Assembly: GCA_963969495.1 (NCBI GenBank)
Contig: OZ018333.1
Coordinates: forward strand, 17,318,437-17,382,436
Length of the DNA: 64,000 nucleotides
DNA from: Ceratothoa steindachneri
Lineage: Eukaryota > Arthropoda > Malacostraca > Isopoda > Cymothoidae
Direction of reading: 5' to 3'
Part shown: piece after piece, positions 47,801 through 59,800 of the stretch
How positions within the stretch are numbered: the first letter of the stretch is position 1
Layout of the letters: every line of letters begins with the position of its first letter
Translations under genes and position numbers: made by a program
Notes under the pieces: generated by a model
What the model was told of the DNA's origin: nothing
Databases searched by the model: none
What the model saw: the letters and a program-made list of their open reading frames with translations, nothing else

Positions 47801-50800
47801 GTATTGTGATCTATAGCGACTCACAAAGTGCCCTGAGTGCTCTCGAGGCATTGGAATCTCTGCCTCCCCTGGTTCGCGATATCCGTGACGCCACGGTTTT
47901 GGCGAGCCGGGTAGATGTCGAGATTATCTTCTGCTGGGTTCCTGGACATGTAGGAATTGCGGGGAATGAGGGCGCCAAAGAGTCCGCGAGGACTCTGCGT
48001 CCGGACCAACGTTTCGCTCTTCCTCACACCGACTACATTGCAGGAATACGGGCAGCTCTTCGGACTGCTTGGCAAAGAAGATGGGAGACGGTCGAAGGGA
48101 ACTTAAAGTTGCGTGCCATTGCGCCGCGACTGTTCCCATGGACCTATCCCCCAATGCCGCGGCGGCTTCAGGTTGCTTTCTGTCGTCTCCGAATCGGACA
48201 CACTCGTGTGATGCATCGCTATTTGATGGAGCGCTCGCCAGCGCCCTATTGCAACGACTGCGTCATCCCCCAGACTGTTCGGCACATTCTTGTCGAATGT
48301 CCCAGTCTGGGTGATCTTCGCGCACGATACCTGTCCCGGTACCGGGATGGGCGGGGTCGCTACCGCCTGTCCCTTGTACTCGGGACAGATTCGTGCACAT
48401 TAACTTGTGGACTTGTTGACTTCTTGGGGGAGGCCGGCCTTCTCCCTATTATTTAAGCAAGGTTTGTTTTTTTCTGTTTTGTTTTGTTGTTTTTTTGTTT
48501 TTGTTTTTTTTCCTTTAGTGGCACGCTCCTGCGCCGGGGGTACCTCTCCCCGACGCACCAGCTTGCTTCTTTTCCCCCTTTTTGGGTGTTGTTTTTTTTT
48601 TCTCTTTAATTTTATTTTAAAGTAGCCTAGAACTAGGCCAGTTTTAATACGGCGACTAATGCCCAAGTAGGCAGTAGCCAGATGAGCTCTTAAAAAAAAA
48701 AAAATCAGTCGCCAACAGCTCTCACTGCATCCGCAGCTGATCTCGACGGTGCCTATGCTGCCGAGAGACGCCAGTCATACCATAAGCCCCCTCGCTTTAG
48801 GACTAAGAAACTTTCGATAGGTCGGCGTAGCTCTCGGGTCGGTGACTTCTGGTTCTGCCCAAGGCGCCACTCTAACAGCACCGCAACTTCAAACCAAACA
48901 ATCCTAGCCATATAGTCGGTGAATGAGAGAAGTTCCCGCAAACGTTTTTAAATCATTTGTAATAATCGGATCCATAACGAACGAGCCTTCGAACGGCTCA
49001 TATATAAATCCTAATATAAGTCAGGATCTACAAAACTAAAACGCCAGCATGCAAGGCTTCGTTTTTTAAATCCTAGCCACCCTGTAGGACATGAATAGAG
49101 TATTAAGAGTGATCAGGACCGTCTCACAGAAAGCGTGGCCACACTTAATTATGGTAACGTTGACTGGGGCCTATAGTGTCGGAGGGAGCAGAGGTCATTT
49201 GTCTCCTGGGGGAGGGGGGGGCAATGCAACAACACCCAAACAAGAACAATGTTATAAAAAAAATTAGAATTTCCTTTCGAAAAAATCTTAATTTTAACAC
49301 TGATGCCTGAGAAAGTGGAGTAAGTGCTGGTGAGTCAGGATTTGAATGTGGTGCTGGTGTATGGGACTGGTACTAATTTTCCTACACGTAACTAGTTCCC
49401 TTCGTTACTATGAACTAAGGTGATAACTAATTGCCTGTGTGAGAGCCTGTTCTTATGTATGGAATACCGTACCCCTTGGACGGCTTGTAGCTTTTCACCC
49501 CATTATAGAGGAGCCAATCAGCATTATTTTATAATCTTGTTTTAGCCCCCCCGCCCCCCACCCTCATTGCTGCTATTTCCTTTCCATTCTTAGGAGCCAG
49601 CGCCCTACTGTGAAGACTGCGTTGTCCCCCAGACTGTTCGGCACATCCTTGTTGAATGTCCCAGTCTGGGCGATCTCCGCGCACGTTACCTGTTCTGGTA
49701 CCGGGATGGGCGGGGTCGCTACCGGAGCGCGCCTCTTTCTTGTTTTGTTTTGTTGTTGTTGCTTTTTAGCCCTTGTCCTTTTTAGCGTTGTTATTTGTTT
49801 CTTAATATAGGCTGTGTCGTGTACGGCAAATGAATGCTCAAGCAGGCAGTCGTCAGTTAAAAAAACAACAACGGTGTTTACCGAGCTATTCTTGCTTTCT
49901 CAATTGCACATCTTTTAAATTAACTTTCTGTTCCCATTCGGTTCCTCATTCATCCTCCTGCGGATCTCTCTTGCTGGTTATTCTCGCGTCACTTCCGTAT
50001 GTCACTAAAAGCGCTTTCGGCTCCGTCTTCCCGAAGACGTTGGTAGTCTCTGAATCGCAAGTTTTTAAGGGTAAGTTCTGAAATGGGTTTGTTTCAGAAC
50101 CCTGGAGAACAGCGAGTGGCTCCAGCATCTATCCACTACCCTGCAGTGCGCCGGCAACATCGTCAATCTGATGAACATGCTGGGTGCGTCCGTGATGCTC
50201 CTGCTGGAGGATGGCTGGGATTTCACTGCTCAGGTAAAATCTCCCTCGCCCTTGGGATGAGAGGGGGGAGGTCTAGTCTGATGGAGAGAGGGGGGGAAGA
50301 AATGTCTCGTGACTGACGTCCTCCCCTTCTTCAGGTGAGCAGCCTGGCGCAGCTGTGTTTGGATCCTTACTACCGTACCCTCGACGGGTTCCGGGTTCTC
50401 ATTGAGAAGGAGTGGCTGGCGTTCGGACACCGATTCCTCCATCGGTCCAACCTCCTGCAAGGGTCGCAGGCCAGCGGGTTCGCCCCCTTCTTCCTCCAGT
50501 TTTTGGACGCCGTTCATCAGGTAGGAGGATTTCCGAACTGGGGGGGGGGGCTCTCTTTTTCTCGCGTCTGGTGACATTTGCTTACGACCCGCGGCTAACA
50601 TTATGTCGGTGGTATTCCTCCTCCACGTTACGGGTATTAGTGATAGGAGCTGTGGGTAGGGTGGAATTGGGGCTTATATTTGTACCTATTCACTGCGGGT
50701 CGCTCCACGGCCGCCGAATCGAGGCCCATCCGGGGACTAATCTCGCCCAATGTGGCTTAACTCTGATTAACGTTTGAAGCGGTGTTTTCTCACACCCAGA

Positions 50801-53800
50801 CTATGATGCTTTCGAAGTGGCTTGAGTGTAACTCGATCGAACTTTCCTAAATAACCCCCTCCCTCCCCGTGCCAGATCCAGCGTCAGTTCCCGATGTCTT
50901 TCGAGTTCAACGAGTACTACTTACGCTTCCTCGCCTACCACTCGACCTCGGCGCGATTCCGTACCTTCCTCAGCGACTGCGAGCTCGAGCGGGTCGACCT
51001 TGGCATTATGGTGGAGGAGGACAAGCGGGGGTCCCTCTCGAGGCACCACAAGGGGCTGGAAGCCTCCCAAGATGATGATATCTACCCAGGAGGAGGTGAG
51101 GGATGGCGCGAATGCTGGCGAGATTTTTCTAGATGCTACAGGTTTGAGTGCCACTTGAGGAATTTCGAGTTAATGTGTTTTGGTGAAGGTTTAGGTATTT
51201 GATATGCTGAGGACTTGGGCGAAGTAACTGTGTTGTGGAAACTTTAATACTACCCGTGTCATCTGGCTTATGATCTCGTGTACCTTTAATACTACCCTCC
51301 AACCTGACAAATACAATGTTGGTTGTGGCCTGTTGGCTAAATGGAGAGCTATGGGTGCGGGGGCCTGATAATAGGGCGTTGGTGTCTTAGGTAGCCGGCT
51401 GGGGGCCTCTTTATCTGGGCGTGATAATGAGGCACTGGTGTCATTTGCAGGTAGTCGGTTGGGGGGATCACCCGGGGCGTCGACCTACCTGGGGCAGTCG
51501 GTGTTCGACTACATCGAGAAGATGGCCGCGCGTTCCACCCTCTTCAGGAACTTCCTCTACGGGGGCGAGCAGGCCACCGGCTCTGAGGTAAGCACCCCCA
51601 CCCCCTCTGCCCTCTTGGTGTGATACAATTTGAGGTTCTTTCCTTTTCAACGCCTTTTTGAGGGCGGTTCCTATGGTTACCAAGTATTCTCTTGTTTTCA
51701 TGACGACTAAAGTTCCTTTTCCCCACATTTTTTTTTACTTCCACGATTAAATAGTTTGATTCCCACCCCCGTTTTGTTTCCATGGTGATCAGGATTCCTT
51801 CTCATCCTTCGTTTCGTTAACATGGCGACCCGGTTTTCTTTTTCTACTTTACTTCGTTTTCCATAAGGACAAAGTTTGCTTCCCATTACTATGACGACCC
51901 ACTTTTCTCCCTGTTTCTATGTTGTTTTCATGACGACCATGTTTTCTATTCCTCTCGGTTTCCATAAGGATCATGTTTTTTTATTCCTCTTGGTTACCAT
52001 GACCACCATGTTTTTTATTCCTCTCGGTTTCCATGACAACCATGTTTTTTTAGTCCTCGGTTTCCATGACGACCATGTTTTCCAATCCTCTCAGTTTCCA
52101 TGACGACCATGTTTTCTATTCCTCTCGGCTTCCATGATGACCATGTTTTCTATTCCTCTCGGTTTCCATGATGACCATGTTTTCCATTTCTCTCAGTTTC
52201 CATGACGACCATGTTTTCTATTCCTATCGGTTTCAATGACGACCATGTTTTTTATTCCTCTCGGTTTCCATAACGATCATGTTTTTTATTCCTCTCGGTT
52301 TCCATTACGACCATGTTTTCTATTCCTATCGGTTTCCATGACGACCATGTTTTCTATTCCTCTATTTTATGGCGACCATGTTGACCCGGTTATCTTTTTC
52401 TACTATACTTCGCTTTCCATGACGACAAAGTTTCCTTCCCATTATTATTACGAGCCTCTTTTCTTCCCCTTTCTATCTTGTTTACATGACGACCATGTTT
52501 TCCATTTCTCTCAGTTTCCATGACGACCATGTTTTCCATTCCTCTCAGTTTCCATGACGACCATGTTTTCCATTCCTCTCAGTTTCCATGACGACCATGT
52601 TTTCCATTCCTCTCAGTTTCCATGACGACCATGTTTTCTATTCCTCTCGGTTTCCATAACGATCATGTTTTCTATTCCTCTCGGTTTCCATGATGACCAT
52701 GTTTTCTATTTCCCTCGGTTTCCATAACGATCATGTTTTCTATTCCTCTCGGTTTCAATATCAACCGAGTTTTCAATTCCTATCACTTCTGTCGACTACC
52801 TAGTTTTCTACTGTTTCCATGACAACCCAGATTTCTATAACCCACGATTACCCCCGTAAGGGGCGCGGCGATTTGCCTTCCTGTCCGGGACTCAACGACC
52901 CGTCCGGCCCCAGCTTAGCCCCTTCTTCTTTCTGATAGCCTGTGTTATTACCCCACTTGTTAACTTTCTCTACAACCTCTCCCACAACTTTCTCCACCAC
53001 CTCTCCCACAACTTTCTCCACCACCTCTCCCACAACTTTCTCTACAACCTCTCCCACAACTTTCTCTACAACCTCTCCCACAACTTTCTCTACCACCTCT
53101 CCCACAACTTTCTCTACCACCTCTCCCACAACTTTCTCTACAACCTCTCCCACAACTTTCTCTACAACCTCTCCCACAACTTTCTCTACCACCTCTCCCA
53201 CAACTTTCTCTACCACCTTTCCCACAACTTTCTCTACAACCTCTCCCACAACTTTCTCTACAACCTCTCCCACAATTTTCTCTACAACCTCTCCCACAAC
53301 TTTCTCTACAACCTCTCCCACAACTTTCTCTAATACCTCTCCCACAACTTTCTCTAATACCTCTCCCACAACTTTCTCTACCTCTCCTACAACTTTCTCT
53401 ACAACCTCTCCCACAACTTTCTCTACAACCTCTCCCACAACTTTCTCTACAACCTCTCCCACAACTTTCTCTACAACCTCTCCCACAACTTTCTCTACAA
53501 CCTCTCCCACAACTTTCTCTACAACCTCTCCCACAACTTTCTCTACCACCTCTCCCACAACTTTCTCTACCACCTCTCCCACAACTTTCTCTACAACCTC
53601 TCCCACAACTTTCTTTACCACCTCTCCCACAACTTTCTCTACAACCTCTCCCACAACTTTCTCTGATCGGCCTCTAATTTCACAGGATAGACGCCGACCA
53701 GCTTCCTCTCGCCCAACTATCCCGGTTTGGGGCTGAGGAGGAGAGGGGACAACGTTCCCTCACCCCGGAGCTCCAGCCTGGGGGGGGGGGTAACAACCAC

Positions 53801-56800
53801 ACCTTTCTCACCCACCCATTCTTCCTCCTTTCTCTGTCTATCAATCTTACGCCGTGCCCAAGGTGGAGCCACCATGCTGATGGGCTGCCAGGTCACTAGG
53901 CGGGACGAGTGGCCTCAAATGGCGGCAGCTGGTTATGCTGGTCCCGTGTTCACCCTTCGCAGGGTCACCATGATCAATGATGATAAAAAAAAACACCTAC
54001 TCTCCCTCTACCTTCCCCTGTAGCATCGTCGGAGCCCCCCCTCAGGAAGCTCCAGCGATAAAATCGAGATCCCCTCCCCCACTCTGCTACCACAGGGGAC
54101 CCTCCAACTCTCTTTTTTCTCCTTTGCATACGAGTGTAGGGGACTCCCCCTCACCCCTTTCTCTGGGCGGCTCGCTTTTTCCAACGTGTCCCCCCCCCTT
54201 GCTTTCTAAGGGTACTGCCAAGAAGGCAGGCAGGTCGCCCAATAATTGACCTTCCGGTGAGAGCGGCACGATAGGGCCAACCCCTTAGAGGGGGTGAGGG
54301 AAGGCATGGCCCGTCGGGCCATGCCCTCGAAATGCCTGCAGGTGCGCATAATGAGCTTAGAAGGAGTCACCGTACGTGCCCCCTTCTCTTCCGCAAAAGA
54401 TACCTGTTCGCTGGCCAAAGATATGACTAAAGGTACCTCGAATAGGACCCGTGATGTCTTGGCGGGGATGGTCACGTGGAGGACTCCCCTGAGATAGACA
54501 TCCTCCCTGAAGTGACTCAGCCCCAGATGGTAGGACCTTCCACGGGGTCGAACACGGGCTAGGTGCTAAGCACTGAATCCGAGTCCGCCCCCGTGCAGGG
54601 TCGTCCTAACACGTCTCGGGCCTCCGAGGCCTTACAAGGAAGAGAGGAATCTCCTTCCCTGGCTGGTGCCCTTGTCACAGCTAGTACCTTCTCCATTTCG
54701 GAGAAGGATCTGGCATAGTGGCTCTGGCCGGCGGAGGGGAAAAGCGGGTTCATTGCCCGCCCTCCTCTCCTAAAAAGAAAAGAACCGAAAGAAGACTAAA
54801 AAGACTCGGGGCTCATCTCCTTCCGTGGTGACCACGGGATCCGACGGTTCAGCTGCCGCTTCGGTAAGCAACCAAGCCAAGATCGGCACATCCGGCCCCG
54901 TTGCACCTCCTGGTGGAAAGCCCCAGACTAAGACCAAAAGTGCGTAGAGCGGAGCCTCGATTACGTCAGGGCCCCTCATTCAGAGGCTACCTGGCGTTTG
55001 CGAGCTCGCTGGCTTCAAACGCTTCCTTGTTATTCTCTCCACTGATGACAGCATGTTGGCTAAGGGCAACATGATCCATCAGAGAACAGCCTTAGTTGGT
55101 TGGTAGAGCCGAATGTGATCCGTTTCTCGGACGGGAACCTTTTGACGAATGCCTCGGAGGCAGCCATGATTAGTGCCCTTCGGACTCTTGATGGTACGCC
55201 TATGAGTGTTACTCCGCACTCTACCAAGAACTTCGTGAAAGTAGTTTATGCGAGGGAACTCGTGGACTTCTCCATAGAGGACATCACCTCAGAGCTGGCC
55301 GACCATCGGGCGGTCAAGGTCGAACGTGTGATGGGAAAACTGGAAGGGGCCTCGAAACCCACCACTTCCATCTTCGTCACGTTCGACTGTGACAAGCTCC
55401 CTGAGTCGGTGCGTGACGGTTGGTACCGCTAATCCGTGAAGGCATTCGTGCTACTGCCGCGAAGGTGCTATTACTATCACCGCTTCGACCATACTAATCG
55501 CTCCTGTCGACGTGCAAAGTTGGGGTTACCCGAAATCTGTGTAAGTTGCTCCAAGGCCGCACACGATAAGTCCAAATCGTGTGTGGCCAAGTGTGTCAAT
55601 TGCGGAGAGCCGCACCCCGCTTCTTCGAAGCAATGTGGTGCGTATCTCTTTGAGAAGGAAATCCTGGCCGTTCAGGTCCAGGATCGACTCTCATTTCACG
55701 AGGCTAAGATTTGGTCCTGGCGCGCCCGGGGCTGCCCGGAACGTCCTATGCATCACTGTTAAGAAAGACACCCTCTGCTCATTGCCCATCCAGTCCTACG
55801 AGCACGGTCGCTTCCGCGCCCATTCGGAACCCTTCTGCGGGTTCTACCCACCCCGGCGCTTCCCTGGTAAAGCTAGCGGCACAAAGAGTTCACACCCAAC
55901 CCCAGCGTGACCGTTTCCCTTAAGGGGAAACGGCCGCGCGCCTCCACCGAGTCGTTAGATTCACAGGAGGCAACACCCCTCAAGATGGTCCTGAGGCCAT
56001 CTTCCGGGGTTCCTAAAGCTGCACCCCCGAAAGGAGGACAGCATTAAAGGAGCTTCGGCTCCTTCGCCCTCACCCAGTGGTAAGCTAGGTGGCTCGGAGA
56101 CGGTGTTCCTCCAAAAGAGGGACCCCCGCTCACCTAAGGTTTCGAGGCAGAAGGAGGAAAAGACTCTCATGGCGAGCCCAACCTCCGCCAATAAGTCCTC
56201 AAAGGCGACAGCGCCTTCAGCGCATTGTCCGGCTAACAGCGCCCCGAGTTCTGCCTCTGGAAAGCGTACGGCCATTTCCGTGAGGGTCTTCTCTTCGTAG
56301 AGGACCCCGGCATCTACTCTCCGAGCTAGGCCTGGAAAGCACATTCCTTCAATGGAATTGCCGTGGACTCTGGCTGAACTGGGACGAGCTACCTAGGCTC
56401 GTCTCGTCCCGTTCCCCTTTAGCTATCTTTTTGCAGGAAACCATGCTGGGCGCGTGCCCCATTCCAACCCTACCGGGGTATAAGGGTTTTACGACCCCAC
56501 CACCACGGCATGGGGGCCAGGCAGGAGGATGCGTGATTTACACCCGGCTTGATGTCTCCGTTCTTCTTTTTGCTTTAGATACCTCCTTTCAGGCAGTAGC
56601 TGTGCAGCTGCACCTTGATAGGAGGCATACTGTTATTTCCGCGTACATTCCACCGTCAGGCGACTTCGACGCGGGGTACTTTCGCCACGGCGTGGCACAG
56701 TGGCTGAGGCCCTTTCTCTTGCTCGGAGATCTGAACGGTAGACACCCCCTCTGGGGAGACTAATCTATTAATCCTAAGGGTCAAGTCCTTGCCGATCTGA

Positions 56801-59800
56801 TCGACGAGCTGGTGATGGGTGTCTTAAATGCGGATGAGTTTACGCATCACTGCCCGAGAACCGCTTCATTTTCCTGCCTCGATCCATTTTTGTGCTCTCC
56901 GATGCACAGACGGATTTTGGGTGTGGGGTGTTCGATGACCTCTATTATTTTCTGAGCCGCGCTTCCTCCCGAGAGCCCTCCCCGATGGTGCGGGCACGGT
57001 GTTTCTCATTTCAGGAAAAGACTGATTTCTCTATCTCAGTCGAGGAGTTTAGGTCGGTAGATGAGGCCGTTGTGTTTTTCTCCGGCAACCTCATCGCCGT
57101 GGACCTAACTACTATTCTTAGAACGTCTGGCCGTTTTGCGCGCCGACCACTCCCGTAGTGCTCAGCCGAGTGTGAGACGGCCCTCAAACACCAGCCTTCG
57201 CCTAGCGACCGGTGCCTTCCGCACTTCACCCATTGAGAGCCTACTTGTCGATGCTGGGGCGATACCACTCGCTCTGCGGCGTGCACAGTGCATTATTCGC
57301 CTGTACGCGCAAGCCCGGCGCCTCCCTCAGTTTCCAAAAGCTCTCACTGCATCCGCAGCGATCTCGACGGGCCCTATACCGCCGAGAGACGCCAGTCATA
57401 CCCTAAGCCCTTTGGTTTTAGGGCTAGGAAACTCCCTCGAGAACTAAGTATAGCCCTCACGCCGGTTTCACCCCTGGTTCTTTCCAGTACGCCACCCTGG
57501 AGGGTACCACCTTTGACTATTTGTCGCCACGCCTCTGCTCCCAAAGCTTCTACAGCGCGGGAGTATTGCTTTCGGCCTTTTTGGAGCACATTTCGTGTCA
57601 CGCTTGAAACCTGCCAATGTATACGGATGGCTCCAAGTCCCTGGACGGGGTCGGTTTCCACGCCGTATCCCCTCTGTTTGAAGTCAGCGAGGCGCTGCGT
57701 CTGTCTGCACGGCCGAGCAGGTTGCAATACACCGCTCGATACGGGAGATAACGCGACGTGCCCGGTTCAGAGAGCGGATTGTGATTTATAGCGGCTCACA
57801 AAGCGCCCTGAGTGCTCTCGGGGCATTGGAATCTCCGCATCCCTTGGTTCGCGATATCCGTGACGCCACGGTTTTGGCGAGCCGGGCAGATGTCGAGATT
57901 ATCTTCTGCTGGGTTCCTGGACATGTAGGAATTGCGGGGAATGAGCGCGCCAAAGAGTCCTCGAGGATTGGGCGACCTGACCAGCGTTTCCCTCTTCCTC
58001 ACACCGATTACATGGCAGGAATACGTGCAGCTCTCCGGGCTGCTTGGCAAAGAAGATGGAAGACGGTTGAAAGGAACTTAAAGTTGCGTTCCATTGCGCC
58101 GCGACTGTTACCATGGACCTACCCCTCCCCCCCTCCCCCATGTCACGACGGCTTAAGGTTGCTTTCTTCTGTCGTCTCCGAATTTGAAACACTCGTGGGG
58201 CGCACCCCCATTTGATGGAGCGCTCGCCTTCGCCCTACTGTGAAGACTGCGTTGTCCCCAAGACTGTTCGGCACATTCTTGTTGAATGTCCCAGTCTGGG
58301 CGATCTTCGCGCACGCTACCTGTCCCGAAACATAGAGGAATGTAAGCAAGTTTCGGGCGTAGTATGAGGTTGCAGCTGTCATCCGGAGAATTGCGTGCCT
58401 TCCTTGTCCCAATACCCACAGGGAGATTTAGTCCCCCCTTCTCACTGTCTCCATTATTGTCCCCCACCTTTGAAATAATAACACAGGCCTGCGTTTGAAA
58501 AAAAAAAATTCTGTTCCTGTGGTTTTCTTTAGTGATTCCTAACGAAATTGTTCTCCTAAATTGAAATATGACATTCATTTTGTTCAATCAGGTCTGGTTT
58601 TTGAGATACACTGCACTACTGTTTCCAGAAAAGGGCCATTTTTGAAAAAATCCCTTATTTATATAAAAGTTATTTAATAAATTACAATTACTTGTAATAA
58701 AAAAATACCGACTCAATTCGACTTTCTTTTAATTAATTTTAAACTTACAGACTACTTATGAGCTTACCCAGGAGTGCAAAGAAACTATTTTCCAAGAAAA
58801 GAAGTCCGCTTGTGAAGCGATGTTGGTTCGTCGCGTTTAAGACACCAGCAATAGTCAGCTAACATGTTGATGTCCCAGCGTCCTTGATATCTTGTCTCCA
58901 TCGTCTTTATGTCTTGGTGAAATCTTTCTCCTTGTTCCTCGCTATAATCTCCACAGTTTGCCGGAAAATAGTCAAGATGTGACTGGATAAAATGCATATT
59001 TATCGACATGCGAGCTCCCATTTTTTCGAAGCTTTTCATAAGCTCATTTAAATGTGAGATATATTCTGAGCTTCTTTTATTTCCCAGAAAACCGTCGATT
59101 ACTTTACTAAACGCTCACCATGCTTCTTGTTCACTGGCTTTCATATTGGTGTAAAAATGCTTGTCCTTTAACAGAGTTCTAATTTGGGGACCATCAAATA
59201 TGCTGTCATGGAGCTTGGCATCACTGATCTGTAGGAATTTTTGCAGTAGATACTTAAAAGCTTGGCCTTCTTTATTCAGTGCTTTGACAAAGTTCTTCAT
59301 CAGGCCAAGCTTTATATGAAGAGGAGGCAGTAAAACATTTTTGGGAGGGACTAGAGGTTGAGCTACCACATTGTGGCAGCCAATTTGGAATGCCTCTCGA
59401 GATGGCCAGTCTTTTTGCTTATAGTGAAGACTATCCGCCCGGCTATCCCATAAGCACATGAAGCATGGATATTTTGTGTAGCCTCCTTGCATCCCAAGAA
59501 GAAGGCACACAACCTGAAAGAAAACATATTGATGCATATTGATGTACATGGTTTCTAAGAACTTCTATTTTTTGCATAGGCAATTTTCACTAAGTTTATT
59601 AGGGGTAGGGAGAAACTAATATGTGTATAATATCCTTCTGTCATTGGTATTTAGAAACAAACATTCCTTGAAATATTTAACAAGTTCAATAAAGTAAAAT
59701 ATATCTTACCTTGAGATCACCACATATTAACCAGTTCTGGTTAGAGTACTTGATTGTATTAATCAATACTTTCATATTTTCGTAGCTTTCTGTTAACTGA

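Larger units (their letters stand above)
41848..48704 (+). mobile_element. Young full-length LINE-A (6.86 kb), nested in the old copy
   Basis: 5' end ccccgtaaggggcgcggcg, 3' end gagctcttaaaaaaaaaaaaa, and a perfect 13-bp target duplication. The order is: 5' UTR of about 0.5 kb with a perfect hairpin (42318-42350); ORF1 gag with zinc knuckles; ORF2 with endonuclease, RT, RNase H and a C-terminal Cys/His motif; 0.25-kb 3' UTR. The RNase H domain and poly-A tail fit the I/Jockey group (R1/LOA/I-like). Despite clean ends, both ORFs have frameshifts and stops, so it is inactive. Confidence 0.95.
52852..58326 (+). mobile_element. LINE-A copy 3, 5' complete, 3' truncated
   Basis: Begins with the family 5' end ccccgtaaggggcgcggcg and continues through a 5' UTR with a 24-bp array, ORF1 (54000-56300), endonuclease (56350-56960), a deletion of most of the RT (about 57195), RNase H (57600-58100) and the C-terminal Cys region up to 58326. 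The 3' UTR and poly-A are missing. Frames are broken in many places. Confidence 0.9.

Noticed and set aside
47119..48456. 445-codon ORF as a stand-alone RNase H gene
   Set aside because: It is the last part of LINE-A ORF2, in register with the RT block and followed by the LINE 3' UTR and poly-A.
52848..53736. 268- and 264-codon ORFs on both strands (VVGEVVEK and TTSPTTFS repeats)
   Set aside because: 24-bp minisatellite inside a LINE 5' UTR; open frames are a consequence of the period.
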